DNA from: Moraxella osloensis | GTDB lineage: Bacteria > Pseudomonadota > Gammaproteobacteria > Pseudomonadales > Moraxellaceae | DNA length: 64,000 bases | Assembly: GCF_009867135.1 (NCBI RefSeq) | Contig: NZ_CP047226.1 | Span: forward strand, 620,001-684,000 | Reading direction: 5' to 3' | Shown here: positions 49,548 to 58,574 of the stretch, piece after piece | Position numbering within the stretch: the first letter of the stretch is position 1 | How the letters are laid out: every line of letters begins with the position of its first letter | Notes under the pieces: model-generated | Databases searched by the model: none | The model's input: the letters and a program-made list of their open reading frames with translations, nothing else | Told to the model about the DNA's origin: nothing | Position numbers and translations under genes: made by a program

Positions 49548-49566
49548 AGCCGAGCAGGCTTTTTTT
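49548..49566 (+). terminator. weak terminator-like hairpin between tRNA-Pro and tRNA-Arg
   Basis: AGCC-GAGCA-GGCT is followed by TTTTTT. The stem is short, so it probably acts in processing or partial termination. Confidence 0.3.
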
Positions 49567-49568
49567 AT

Positions 49569-49642
49569 GCGCCTGTAGCTCAGTTGGATAGAGCACCCGC
49601 CTTCTAAGTGGGTGGTCACAGGTTCGAATCCTGTCAGGCGCG
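49569..49642 (+). tRNA. tRNA-Arg (TCT anticodon)
   Basis: Acceptor stem GCGCCTG / CAGGCGC, anticodon loop CTTCTAA giving TCT, T-arm with GGTTCGAATCC and discriminator G. The sequence after the discriminator is CAT, so the 3' CCA is not encoded. Confidence 0.96.
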
Positions 49643-49673
49643 CATTTCGCTAGTCTGTAAAACCATACCGTAT

Positions 49674-49750
49674 GGCGGATGTAGCTCAGTTGGTAGAGCC
49701 CCGGGTTGTGATCTCGGTTGTCGTGGGTTCGAGTCCCATCATTCGCCCCA
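49674..49750 (+). tRNA. tRNA-His (GTG anticodon)
   Basis: The acceptor stem GCGGATG / CATTCGC has the extra 5' G (49674) opposite C73 (49747), diagnostic of tRNA-His. The anticodon loop is TTGTGAT, giving GTG. CCA is encoded. Confidence 0.97.
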
Positions 49751-49756
49751 TATTCT

Positions 49757-49794
49757 AAAAAAGCCCTTAATTCATTGAATTAAGGGCTTTTTTT
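49757..49794 (+). terminator. Rho-independent terminator of the tRNA cluster
   Basis: AAGCCCTTAATTC / GAATTAAGGGCTT is a 13-bp perfect stem with loop ATT and a following T-run. Confidence 0.9.
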
Positions 49795-49993
49795 ATACCT
49801 GGTTTATTTCTCTCATTTGCAAATTTGTTATAAAAAACAACGGTTGGGGTACACTTTTTTAGGATGAACCATTATTTATTTTATATACTAGGATCATATA
49901 GTGTACTAAAAGATAAGCTCGTAAAGGTAAATTGGCAATAGCGTAACTTTACCTGATAACAAACCTAAAATAAAATGGCGTGAGACCCTGAAT

Positions 49994-50566
49994 ATGAAAC
50001 GACGTAACGCTATGTGTCATCAACTCGCTATGACCATTGTTGCTATAAGTGCTGGCTTACTTGTTAACTTACTTGCTAATACTGCCCAAGCGGCTACTAG
50101 GCTGCCAAAATCCCCTTGGCAATCGCATGCGCAACTCAAAAGTAGCCAAGTTAGCCCAATTTATCAACAGCAATGGCGACAATCTGATTATAAATATTGC
50201 CCAATTTTAGCCATTGCTAATCATTCATCAGTGAATGTCAAAACTGCACAATCACGCGCTGCCAATTTTTCAGGTGGCTTTGCGGTCGCGTATGATTTAA
50301 AGCACTATAAAGGCAAGCCTTTACGCAGTGCTTATGGCGTAGCCAATGCAGGTACGACGTCTAAGCGTGACTTGTATGAAGGCTGGGCCTATCATAAAAA
50401 CTATGCCGATGGCAGTTATGTGACGCTTGGGCGAGAGGGCGATAATCCACAGGGTAAAATGCTGGCTTACCTAGTGCTGAACAATGGCTGTTTTTATAAC
50501 ATCTGGAGTCAGTTAAGTAGTGAGCATCTGCAGAAAATGATTAGTCAATTACGTTATGTCAATTAA
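49994..50566 (+). CDS. hypothetical secreted protein
   Basis: A 190-residue protein that I do not recognise. A signal peptide spans residues about 1-34 and ends in the cleavage-like NTAQAATR. The mature part has two cysteines (KYCPIL and NNGCFYN) that could form a disulfide bond. It contains FSGGFAVAYDLKHYKGKPLRSAYG and a Gly/Tyr-rich middle. It stands alone between the tRNA cluster and nagZ, with its own upstream region. The distribution in Moraxellaceae and the function are unknown; a periplasmic or outer surface location is inferred. Confidence 0.75.
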   Translation: MKRRNAMCHQLAMTIVAISAGLLVNLLANTAQAATRLPKSPWQSHAQLKSSQVSPIYQQQWRQSDYKYCPILAIANHSSVNVKTAQSRAANFSGGFAVAYDLKHYKGKPLRSAYGVANAGTTSKRDLYEGWAYHKNYADGSYVTLGREGDNPQGKMLAYLVLNNGCFYNIWSQLSSEHLQKMISQLRYVN

Positions 50567-50577
50567 TGAATTAAAAA

Positions 50578-50598
50578 GTAGCTATAAAAATTAGCTAC
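50578..50598 (+). other. hairpin after the secreted-protein gene
   Basis: GTAGCTA / TAGCTAC with loop TAAAAAT. It is followed by A-rich, not T-rich, sequence and is therefore not a standard terminator for the plus strand. Confidence 0.35.
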
Positions 50599-50611
50599 AA
50601 AAAAGTAGCCA

Positions 50612-50640
50612 CAAAAAAAGCAACGTTGCCGCATTGCTTT
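50612..50640 (-). terminator. terminator of nagZ (minus strand)
   Basis: On the minus strand, AAAGCAA / TTGCTTT with a 10-nt loop runs into further T residues (plus-strand A-run 50613-50619). Confidence 0.55.
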
Positions 50641-50711
50641 CTTGGAAAATTTCTTTTTTTCGAATTTTTTTTGAAAGTTGCTCGTTTCAAATTTTCTTGT
50701 TTCAAGCAAAT

Positions 50712-51752
50712 TCATGCAAAGAAATTTTCTAGCACCTTACGCTGACTGCTTTGCCAATGTGACCAATCTTGGGCTGAGTCGGCCAGTGAGCCCCGCCAGC
50801 CTTTGATATTGCCTTTCATGCTAGATAACCGATGTTGGCTAGTTGTATTGAGCAGTGTTGGCTGTTTTTGTAAACGCTCAAGCGCAACTAAGGCAGCAGG
50901 GCGGTCATTACACAATAATCCCATATCGCAACCTGCGGTTAAGGCAGCTGCAATACGGTCACCTGCATCACCTGCAACATGTGCCGCTTTCATCGATAGG
51001 TCATCGGAGAACAATACCCCATTAAACCCTAGTTTGCCACGAATAATTTGCTGCAGCCAAATCGATGAAAACCCTGCAGGTTTGTTATCAACTGCGCTAA
51101 ATACCACGTGAGCGGGCATAAGTGCATCCAGTAGCGGCTTGTTGCGAATAAATGGCTGCATATCGTATTGGCGAATCTCATCATAACTGCGCTCATCGGT
51201 GGCATCATCCACATGAGAATCCGGTGCAACTGAGCCGTGACCAGGAAAATGCTTGCCCGTGGTTGCCATTCCTGCAAGCTTCATCCCACGCATGAATTCA
51301 GCAGATAAGGCGGTGATTGCAATGGGATGGGCGTGAAACGCACGATCACCAATGACGCGGCTCACCCCATTGATATCAAGTACAGGCGCAAAACTAAAAT
51401 CAATCCCAACCGCTAGGACTTCGCTTGCCATCAAATAGCCCGCACAATAAGCAAGATCAAGCGCAGTGATGGGGTCATGCTCAAACCTTTCACCAAGTTT
51501 ACCCATCGCAGGTAGCGGCGAAAAACCCGCGCGTAAGCGAGCGACACGTCCACCTTCTTGGTCAACGGCAATTAAAATATTGGGCTTGATGGCACGCATA
51601 CTATCGGTCAGTTCGCGTACTTGCTCAGGGCTTTCTACATTGCGCCCAAACAAAATCACGCCGCCAACTTCCGGTTGGCGTAGCAGTGCTTCATCTGCTG
51701 AGCTAAGCGCTGTGCCTTCAATATCGAGCATGAGTTGACCGACTGCTTGCAT
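50712..51752 (-). CDS. nagZ: beta-N-acetylhexosaminidase (NagZ)
   Basis: A 346-residue cytoplasmic GH3 enzyme that removes GlcNAc from anhydro-muropeptides in wall recycling. Family motifs are LMLDIEGTALS at the start, GGVILFGRN, VDQEGGRVARLR, the catalytic loop GKHFPGHGSVAPDSHVD and FSDDLSMKAAH with the nucleophile Asp. The ATG at 51752 has AGAAGGA upstream and fits the family start; a TTG 33 bp further upstream gives a needless extension. It follows queF on the same strand after about 140 bp. Confidence 0.95.
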   Translation of the reverse strand: MQAVGQLMLDIEGTALSSADEALLRQPEVGGVILFGRNVESPEQVRELTDSMRAIKPNILIAVDQEGGRVARLRAGFSPLPAMGKLGERFEHDPITALDLAYCAGYLMASEVLAVGIDFSFAPVLDINGVSRVIGDRAFHAHPIAITALSAEFMRGMKLAGMATTGKHFPGHGSVAPDSHVDDATDERSYDEIRQYDMQPFIRNKPLLDALMPAHVVFSAVDNKPAGFSSIWLQQIIRGKLGFNGVLFSDDLSMKAAHVAGDAGDRIAAALTAGCDMGLLCNDRPAALVALERLQKQPTLLNTTSQHRLSSMKGNIKGWRGSLADSAQDWSHWQSSQRKVLENFFA

Positions 51753-51890
51753 GCGGTAATCCTTCTGGGTATTGCTTGCCGCCAACTGTTAGGTAACCTT
51801 AGTTGGAGGCAGAAAAATTGTGAAAAACATAGCATACGCTTTTTTTGATAAAAATGCGACTAGCTTACTGGCGATTATTATTAGCGATTA

Positions 51891-52742
51891 TTACTGACGG
51901 TTGAGCCGTGACGGTGGCGGCAACAAACTGATATCACTCACCCGACAAGGATTGATATCAATCCCACCACGGCGTGTGTACCATGCGCGTACCATGAGCG
52001 TTTTTGGCGCAAAGACTTGGGTTAAATCACTAAAAATCTGCTCCACGCATTGTTCATGAAAGCCATTATGCTGACGAAAGCTCAAAATATACTCAAACAG
52101 TCCTGCTCGGTCAATCGGTTGGCTATCTATCTGAATCTCCAGTGTTCCCCAATCTGGCTGATTGGTGACAGGGCAGTTTGAACGCAGGAGATGCGAATGC
52201 AAGATTTGTAACTGGCTATTCGAGGCGCCTTGATGGGCAACGGTCAAACTTGAAGGATCAACATCACTGACGATGGCGATTTTTTTATCGCTATTATCTA
52301 ATGCATTATCAATGCAGTCACCCTGCGGCGCGCTGATGGGTAAGCTATTTGCAATGTTTACCTCAAAAATCTCAAGCGTCACATCGGTTTTTAGACAAGC
52401 CGATAAGTCTTTTTCCACCGTTGCTTTAACGGCTTGTTGGTTGTCAAATTCAGTGAAATTTAGGCTATTAAAATAAAGTTTGAGCGATTTTGATTCGACA
52501 ATGTAGTCTGATGTGGCAGGGATGGCAAGGCGCGCCATTGCCACCTGTGAAATGCCTTGCGAATTCAGCCAAGACATCTCAAAAACCTGCCACCAGTCCA
52601 TGCCAATACTTAAGGCGTCAGCAGGCAGCGCCAGCTTTGCCCGTCCTAATGCGCGCGGAATGGGGTAGAGCATATCGGGGGCGTAGGTTTTTGGATAGTG
52701 GGTGGATTGACCTAAAATACCGTGAGTTTCAAGTGGTTTCAT
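51891..52742 (-). CDS. queF: NADPH-dependent 7-cyano-7-deazaguanine reductase QueF (long type)
   Basis: A 283-residue enzyme that reduces preQ0 to preQ1 in queuosine synthesis. The catalytic Cys is in LRSNCPVTNQPDWG, the family's double-domain T-fold signature. The substrate Glu is in HNGFHEQCVEQIF. The N-terminal half contains LTxWxxFEMSWLN-like sequence (WWQVFEMSWLN), typical of the long E. coli type. It lies directly downstream of the ABC exporter pair. Confidence 0.95.
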   Translation of the reverse strand: MKPLETHGILGQSTHYPKTYAPDMLYPIPRALGRAKLALPADALSIGMDWWQVFEMSWLNSQGISQVAMARLAIPATSDYIVESKSLKLYFNSLNFTEFDNQQAVKATVEKDLSACLKTDVTLEIFEVNIANSLPISAPQGDCIDNALDNSDKKIAIVSDVDPSSLTVAHQGASNSQLQILHSHLLRSNCPVTNQPDWGTLEIQIDSQPIDRAGLFEYILSFRQHNGFHEQCVEQIFSDLTQVFAPKTLMVRAWYTRRGGIDINPCRVSDISLLPPPSRLNRQ

Positions 52743-52771
52743 ATTTTTTTAATTTAACTAAGTTATCTAAG

Positions 52772-53545
52772 TTATAAACGAACGCGTGAGCCATCTGCTA
52801 AAAGATAATACGCAATGCCATAAAATATCGCGGTAAAAATCCCAATCGCCAACAAAGATGCCCATACATTGACATCTGAATGACCCAAAATACCATAGCG
52901 AAAAGCATTGACCATATAAACAATGGGGTTTAGTAGCGATATGTTTTGCCAAAATCCCGATAAATCATTCAGCGAATAAAACACACCGCCCAAGTACGTC
53001 AAAGGTGTCAACACAAAACTGGGTACGATGGAAATATCATCAAACGAGCGCGCAAATACCGCATTAATCATACCGCCCAGCGAAAACAATGCCGAGGTCA
53101 TCACCACAGTAAAAATCGTGACAAACGCATGCACTAGTGATAACTGAGTAAAAAACAACGCGAGCATCGTCACAATCGCGCCAATGGTCAACCCCCGAAA
53201 CAAACCGCCCGCGATAAAGCCTAGTAAAATGGTATGTTTAGAAATCGGACTGACCAGCATCTCTTCAATATTACCATGAAACTTAGTGGCAAAAAAACTC
53301 GATACCACATTGGAGTAGCTATTGGTAATCACCGACATCATAATCAAGCCAGGCACGATAAACTGCATGTAGGAAACACCGCCCATATCGCCAACGCGCG
53401 CGCCAATCATTTTACCAAAGATGATAAAATACAAACTCATGGTAATAGCAGGGGGCAACAGCGTCTGCGGCCAAATGCGAAGAATTCGGCGGATTTCTTT
53501 GACTAACAAGGTGTTAAATGCGACCAACTGGTGCTGAAAATCCAT
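52772..53545 (-). CDS. ABC-2 type permease, YadH-like
   Basis: A 257-residue inner-membrane protein with six hydrophobic segments and the ABC-2 signature near LTPLTYLGGVFYSL. Length and sequence type match YadH, which with YadG forms an exporter of unknown substrate. The ATPase gene is immediately upstream with one intergenic base. queF follows after about 30 bp and may be cotranscribed. Confidence 0.9.
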   Translation of the reverse strand: MDFQHQLVAFNTLLVKEIRRILRIWPQTLLPPAITMSLYFIIFGKMIGARVGDMGGVSYMQFIVPGLIMMSVITNSYSNVVSSFFATKFHGNIEEMLVSPISKHTILLGFIAGGLFRGLTIGAIVTMLALFFTQLSLVHAFVTIFTVVMTSALFSLGGMINAVFARSFDDISIVPSFVLTPLTYLGGVFYSLNDLSGFWQNISLLNPIVYMVNAFRYGILGHSDVNVWASLLAIGIFTAIFYGIAYYLLADGSRVRL

Positions 53546-53546
53546 G

Positions 53547-54506
53547 TTAATTCTCCAATTTTTCAGTCAAATTATTTTCAACAATCCCCAAAAACAACTC
53601 TTCAAGGCGATTGGCTTTATTACGCATACTCGCTACCTGAATATTTTGAGCATTTAACTGGGCAAAGACATCATTTAAACTGTCGCCTTTTTTGAGTGTG
53701 ACTTCAAGGGTCAACGGGTCTGGCTGTTTGGTTTTTACCACATTGGTTAAAGCAATTGAGGACAGATAAGGTTGCGCCAAGTCAAACACAAAGCTTTCCA
53801 CATCAAGGCTGGTAAGCAAACTTTTCATATCGGTATTGATACGAATTTCACCCTGGTCAAGGATAGCAATGTTTTTACACAGCTGCTCAGCTTCTTCTAA
53901 ATAATGGGTGGTTAAAATAATCGTCGTGCCTTCTTCTGTGTTAATTTGCTGCATAAAATCCCACATCGAGCGGCGCAGTTCAATATCCACCCCCGCAGTC
54001 GGCTCATCCAAAATCAACAGTTTGGGACGGTGCATTAAAGCACGCGCAATCATCAAACGGCGCTTCATACCGCCAGAGAGCATACGTGCTTTGTTGTCGC
54101 GTTTTTCCCAAAGCCCCAATGCTTTAAGCAGTTTTTCGGCGCGCGGGCGAGATTGCTTGGGAGGTATGCCAAAATAACCCGCTTGGGCAATCAAAATATC
54201 TTCGACTTTTTCAAACTGCATAAAGTTAAATTCTTGCGGCACCACGCCTAAGAACTGCTTGGCTTTGGCAGGCTGTTTAAGCAAATCTACCCCAAAAATT
54301 TCTACCGAGCCTGAGCTGGGTTTAAATAGCGAGCTGATAATACCAATGGTGGTGGATTTACCCGCACCATTGGGACCGAGTAGGGCAAAAAATCCACCTT
54401 GGGGTACGGTCAAATCAATGCCTTTGAGTGCTGCAAAACCATTTGGGTAGGTTTTGGTAAGCTGGGTGATTTTTAGAGCAGGGATGGTAGTGTCAAAGTT
54501 TGCCAT
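53547..54506 (-). CDS. ABC transporter ATP-binding protein, YadG-like
   Basis: A 319-residue ATPase. Walker A is GPNGAGKST, the Q-loop is in VVPQEFN, the signature LSGGMKRRLMIARAL and Walker B LLILDEPTAGVD, with the switch His in TTHYLEEAEQL. The C-terminal 90 residues are the extension found in YadG and CcmA-like exporters. It pairs with the permease gene that follows. The substrate is unknown. Confidence 0.92.
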   Translation of the reverse strand: MANFDTTIPALKITQLTKTYPNGFAALKGIDLTVPQGGFFALLGPNGAGKSTTIGIISSLFKPSSGSVEIFGVDLLKQPAKAKQFLGVVPQEFNFMQFEKVEDILIAQAGYFGIPPKQSRPRAEKLLKALGLWEKRDNKARMLSGGMKRRLMIARALMHRPKLLILDEPTAGVDIELRRSMWDFMQQINTEEGTTIILTTHYLEEAEQLCKNIAILDQGEIRINTDMKSLLTSLDVESFVFDLAQPYLSSIALTNVVKTKQPDPLTLEVTLKKGDSLNDVFAQLNAQNIQVASMRNKANRLEELFLGIVENNLTEKLEN

Positions 54507-54621
54507 AGCAATGCAGGTTCTGGTTAAAGGTGAGACCTTAATGGGGATGGGTTGGACAGTTTAAAGATTTGAGTGAACTAAGTTTATAGTGGTTAAGCTA
54601 AATTATATCAACGATACAATT

Positions 54622-54648
54622 GAAAAAGCCTATCAGTTGATAGGCTTT
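54622..54648 (-). terminator. terminator of the cytochrome c gene
   Basis: AAAGCCTATC / GATAGGCTTT with a 4-nt loop is followed on the minus strand by TT. It lies 18 bp after the stop. Confidence 0.7.
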
Positions 54649-54665
54649 ATCTGGGCTAAAAATGA

Positions 54666-55241
54666 CTATTTGGCTTGAGACACCATATAATCAACCGCGT
54701 TGGTCACTTCTACATCTAGCAAATCAGCGTTACCACCTTTGGCTGGCATGGCGTTAAAGCCCTGAATAGCATGTTGATGCAAAGTCGCAGTCCCTTTACC
54801 AATACGAGCACTCCATGCACCCTTGTCACCCAGTTTAGGTGCGCCTAACAGACCTGCAGTATGGCAAGTATGGCACACACCTTCATAAATTACTTTGCCT
54901 TCACGTGGTTTGTTAGGGTCAGCGGCGCCCAATGCGGCGGCAATAGTGATATCACACTCTTTACCTTCAAAACAAACTTTACCTTGGGGGGCAATACGTG
55001 CGATTAGATTTGGGTATAATGCAACCAATTTTGCAACTTGAGGTGGGTCTTCAGGTGCTTTTTCTGCTTCTTTTTTTGCAGGAGCGGCAGAGGATGCAGG
55101 GGCTGAAGCAGTTGCAGTACTTGAAGCGCTAGCGGTAGCTGATGCCGCTGCAGGGGCACTGGCTTTATCCTCAGCTTGGCTTACAGCGATACCCGCAAGA
55201 CTTAGCATAGTAACCGCTGATAACATCACTACTTTTTTCAT
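54666..55241 (-). CDS. cytochrome c5-like class I c-type cytochrome
   Basis: A 191-residue periplasmic electron carrier. The signal peptide spans about 1-23 (ending GIAVSQAED), followed by an Ala/Ser/Pro-rich low-complexity linker (about 25-62) that probably tethers the heme domain. The heme-binding motif CHTCH lies in YEGVCHTCHTAGLLG, and the axial Met is expected in FNAMPAKGG. A second pair of Cys (VCFEGKECDI) precedes the heme motif. Partners such as a terminal oxidase or nitrite reductase are not encoded nearby. Confidence 0.9.
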   Translation of the reverse strand: MKKVVMLSAVTMLSLAGIAVSQAEDKASAPAAASATASASSTATASAPASSAAPAKKEAEKAPEDPPQVAKLVALYPNLIARIAPQGKVCFEGKECDITIAAALGAADPNKPREGKVIYEGVCHTCHTAGLLGAPKLGDKGAWSARIGKGTATLHQHAIQGFNAMPAKGGNADLLDVEVTNAVDYMVSQAK

Positions 55242-55459
55242 TCGTCACGTTCTCTCAAACAGGTGAATTAACTTATCGTAATACTTTTAGAACGAGCAAT
55301 ACGAGCCATTAGATTGCTCGATTGTATCCGTTGATGCGATAAATGTTACATAGATTTATTTTCCATACTATTATAAGGGAAAATTATCTGAAAAAGCTAT
55401 GCTTATTTGATATGTGCTATCAACTTTGCCGAGCAGTTTTTGGCAGTAATTTTGATGAT

Positions 55460-55489
55460 TTGCTTATTACACGAAAAGTTTGCTAAAAT
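55460..55489 (+). promoter_or_regulatory. candidate promoter of tRNA-Arg(CCG)
   Basis: TTGCTT at 55460-55465 and TAAAAT at 55484-55489 are spaced 18 bp, and the -10 lies 31 bp before the tRNA. Confidence 0.45.
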
Positions 55490-55520
55490 AGCCCACTGCT
55501 TTTTTTCAATGCCAATCAAA

Positions 55521-55596
55521 GCGCTCGTAGCTCAACTGGATAGAGTACAGGTCTCCGAAGCCTGTGGCGTGGGTTCGAGTCCCGCCGAGCGCACCA
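55521..55596 (+). tRNA. tRNA-Arg (CCG anticodon)
   Basis: Acceptor stem GCGCTCG / CGAGCGC, anticodon loop CTCCGAA giving CCG, T-arm GTGGGTTCGAGTCCC, discriminator A and encoded CCA. Confidence 0.97.
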
Positions 55597-55640
55597 TTCT
55601 TAATGCCTAAATTATTGATTTCATGAGGATTCTAATTTAT

Positions 55641-55795
55641 TCATATTTTTATGGGTACATAATAGGCGATAGATATCCATTGGTGGAATGCAATTGCTTG
55701 TATGACTGCCCATAGTGAAGGATAATCTTTTGCAATTCGATCCGCAACTCGACGGCGCTATTTTTAACTTCTGTTGGATGTCTTTTGGTTTTCAT
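55641..55795 (-). pseudogene. IS3-family OrfA remnant, frameshifted
   Basis: On the minus strand an ATG (55795-55793) opens MKTKRHPTEVKN. A shifted frame continues with RVADRIAKDYPSLWAVIQAIA, which resembles the helix-turn-helix region of IS3-family OrfA (E/RVA..IA..YPS.WAAI..IA). The frame is broken and the rest of the transposase is missing. Upstream, on the minus strand, TGAACC (complement of 55840-55845) and a GGAGACC stretch look like an IS3-type terminal repeat, so the remnant probably spans 55641-55845. It lies between tRNA-Arg and fbpC. Confidence 0.55.
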
Positions 55796-55853
55796 AAGGA
55801 TATTGTCTCAGAGTTTTAGGTCTCCGATAATCTTAGGATGGTTCACTTAGCCT

Positions 55854-56930
55854 TTATTGACGGCTTGTAGGCAGGTGAGTGATCAGCAGCCCCACGGTTT
55901 CGCCCAATATGGCAACATCTGTGGGTGAGTAGACCAACACACGCTCTTGACTAGCAAGCTGCACTTCATAAACCACATGACTGCCTTTAAACTGCTTGGC
56001 GATAATCAATCCATTAACCGTGCTGTTTGTTTGGGGTACCACCGATAGCCATTCTGGTCGAATCAGCACTTGGTGACTGTCTGCAAAATAAGGATAATTG
56101 CTCATTGGCAACGCACCGATTGCGGTCACCAAGTCATTGCCATGTTGCTGCGCCTGTAGAAAGCTGCCTTTGCCGACAAATTTTGCCACCGTGGGGGTGC
56201 TGGGGGCTTGATACAGTTGAATTGGCGTGTCCCATTGCTGCAATCGACCATCTGCCAACATACCGATTTTATCGGCTATCATAAAGGCTTCTTGCTGGTC
56301 ATGGGTCACCACAATGGCGCTGATTTTTTTGGCTTTAAGTAGCTGCTGAATGCTCATCGCCAACGCTTCTCGCATATCGGCATCGAGACTTGAGAATGGC
56401 TCATCAAACAAAATCAGCTGCGGATTGGGGGCAATCGCCCGTGCCAATGCCACCCGCTGCTGCTGCCCGCCAGATAATTCATGCGGGTAGCGACATGCTA
56501 AATGTGCCAGTCCTATCAAGGTAAGTAAAGCATCAATGTTGCCCTGTCTGTCAGTTTTTGACAAGTGTTGAAGCCCAAAACCAATGTTGTCTGCCACCGT
56601 CAAATGCGGAAACAGCGCATAATCCTGAAAAACAATGCCAATCTGGCGCTGATAAGCAGGGATATTGATGTGGGTGCGGCTATCAAATAGCGTCCGCTTG
56701 CCAAATTGAATTGAGCCTGCTGTCGGGGTTTCAAAACCTGCAATGCAGCGTAGCAGGCTGGTTTTACCACAGCCAGATTGACCGACCAAACACGCAATTT
56801 GCCCTTGCGGCAACTCAAAACTAATCTGATCGAGGACGGTTTTGCTAGACGGGTGATAACTGAGCGATAACTCATTCACAGTCAAATGCGCATCCGATAC
56901 CGGGTTCTGCGATAAATCATTGAAGTTCAT
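55854..56930 (-). CDS. fbpC: ferric iron ABC transporter ATP-binding protein
   Basis: A 358-residue ATPase of the Fe3+ importer. Walker A is GQSGCGKTSLL, the signature LSGGQQQRVALARA and Walker B LILFDEPFSSLD, with the switch His in VVTHDQQEA. A C-terminal TOBE-type regulatory domain is present. Its start overlaps the end of fbpB by 4 bp, so the two are translationally coupled. Expression is likely iron-controlled through the Fur-box-like site upstream of fbpB. Confidence 0.92.
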   Translation of the reverse strand: MNFNDLSQNPVSDAHLTVNELSLSYHPSSKTVLDQISFELPQGQIACLVGQSGCGKTSLLRCIAGFETPTAGSIQFGKRTLFDSRTHINIPAYQRQIGIVFQDYALFPHLTVADNIGFGLQHLSKTDRQGNIDALLTLIGLAHLACRYPHELSGGQQQRVALARAIAPNPQLILFDEPFSSLDADMREALAMSIQQLLKAKKISAIVVTHDQQEAFMIADKIGMLADGRLQQWDTPIQLYQAPSTPTVAKFVGKGSFLQAQQHGNDLVTAIGALPMSNYPYFADSHQVLIRPEWLSVVPQTNSTVNGLIIAKQFKGSHVVYEVQLASQERVLVYSPTDVAILGETVGLLITHLPTSRQ

Positions 56931-58528
56931 GTTACGTTACTTTCCTTGGAAAACAAAATCACGGGCAGCAGTCCCGCTAGTATAATGACCAGTGCAGGCA
57001 ATGCGGCTTGCTGAAACTGCCCTTCCATGGTAAAGGCATAAATTCGCACCGCGAGAGTGTCCCAATCACTAGGTCGGGTCATCAGCGTGATGGGCATCTC
57101 TTTCATCAAATCGACAAACACCATAAGTACAGCAACGCCTAGCGAGCTTTTGACCAAAGGGATATACAAACGGTGAATCAACGCAACACCGCGCACATTG
57201 AGGATGACTGCCGACTCCACAAGACTTGGGCGGACACGCTCAAAACCTGCCTCAATGCTCGACACTGCCAGCGCCAAAAAGCGAATAATATAGGCTAAAA
57301 GCATCACAATTAACGTGCCTTTGATGACAGCGGTCGTACCATCACTGACGGGCAAAAATTGTAATAACAGATTGTCCATCGCTGCAATTGGGATAAAAAT
57401 ACCAATCGCCAATACCGAACCAGGGATGGCATAGCCGAGCGTGGTAATACGCATCAAAATCGTGGCAAACAATGACTTATCACTGCGCTTGGCGATCACA
57501 AGTAGCAATGCCACAACCATGACCAATACCGCACCAACAAGCCCAATCATTAATGAATTGCCCATCGGCTGGAGCAACACGCTCACATCGCCCTGCTGCC
57601 AATGTGCGACCACCCAAACAATCAACTGGATGACAGGTAGCACAAAGCTGACCAGCAAAATCACACCGCAATAGACCGTTGTCAGCCAACCCAAACCACT
57701 AGGTAGCGGCTTTGGCTGGATTGCCGTTGATTTTTTGGTGGCAAATTGACGGCGGCCGCGACTCAGCTGCTCCAGCACAATCATGACAAATACAAATAGC
57801 ACCAGTAAGGAAGCCAGTTGTTTAGCAGTATCAATAGAAAAAAAGCCAAACCAAGCTTGATAAATGGCAGTAGTAAAGGTTTCTACCCCAAAGACAGATA
57901 CCGCACCAAAATCTGCGAGGACTTCCATCATCGCCAGCAGCAAGCCACCCATGAGCCATGGACGCGCCATCGGTAGGGCAATTTTGAGTAACGATTCGCG
58001 CGGCGTCAAGCCAAGCGATGCGCCCATCTCCAGCGCCTGTTGCCCCATACTGGTAAAGGCATTGCGAGCGAGAAGATACACATAGGGATAAAACGCTAGT
58101 ATCAGCACAATCGATAATCCCCAAATATTGCGGATATCGGGCAGTCCTTGTGCAAACCCCTGCTGCTCTCGCAAATAGGTACTAATCGCACCTGTATAGT
58201 CAAACATACCCAATTGCACAAACGCCAATACGTAGGCAGGTACAGTAAGTGGCAGCATCATCGCCCAAAAAAATAGCTTACGTCCTGGAAACTGGTACAT
58301 CGCCGTCAGCCATGCGGTGGTCACGCCAAGTAGTAAAATCCCGACGGACGTCGTGATTAGCAATATCAGGGTGTTTTTAAGTAGTAACCCCAACTGATAA
58401 TCAAGCAAAAACTGCCAAATCTCTTGGTCAATCTCACCAAAGCTAGTAAGTACCACCAAAAGCGGCAGCAATACTAGAGTCGAACATAGCACCAGCCAAA
58501 ACCGAGCCAAACCAATACCCTTATTCAT
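56927..58528 (-). CDS. fbpB: ferric iron ABC transporter permease
   Basis: A 533-residue inner-membrane permease made of two homologous halves of about six membrane segments each. The EAA loops read EMGASLGLTPRESLLKIALPMARPW in the first half and ESAVILNVRGVALIHRLYIPL in the second, each written here only to mark position. This fused arrangement is typical of FbpB/SfuB/HitB. ATG 58528 is chosen; a GTG two codons earlier is possible. The gene diverges from fbpA. Confidence 0.92.
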   Translation of the reverse strand: MNKGIGLARFWLVLCSTLVLLPLLVVLTSFGEIDQEIWQFLLDYQLGLLLKNTLILLITTSVGILLLGVTTAWLTAMYQFPGRKLFFWAMMLPLTVPAYVLAFVQLGMFDYTGAISTYLREQQGFAQGLPDIRNIWGLSIVLILAFYPYVYLLARNAFTSMGQQALEMGASLGLTPRESLLKIALPMARPWLMGGLLLAMMEVLADFGAVSVFGVETFTTAIYQAWFGFFSIDTAKQLASLLVLFVFVMIVLEQLSRGRRQFATKKSTAIQPKPLPSGLGWLTTVYCGVILLVSFVLPVIQLIVWVVAHWQQGDVSVLLQPMGNSLMIGLVGAVLVMVVALLLVIAKRSDKSLFATILMRITTLGYAIPGSVLAIGIFIPIAAMDNLLLQFLPVSDGTTAVIKGTLIVMLLAYIIRFLALAVSSIEAGFERVRPSLVESAVILNVRGVALIHRLYIPLVKSSLGVAVLMVFVDLMKEMPITLMTRPSDWDTLAVRIYAFTMEGQFQQAALPALVIILAGLLPVILFSKESNVT

Positions 58529-58555
58529 GTGCACCCAAATCGTTAACCTTAATGT

Positions 58556-58574
58556 AAATAATAATTATTATTGT
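58556..58574. promoter_or_regulatory. Fur-box-like palindrome between fbpB and fbpA
   Basis: The perfect 16-bp palindrome AATAATAATTATTATT (58557-58572) fits the AT-rich dyad of Fur boxes. On the minus strand it lies just downstream of a TATAAT (58597-58592), that is, at the expected transcription start of fbpBC. Control of fbpA from the same site is possible but it is about 150 bp from the fbpA start. Confidence 0.6.
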
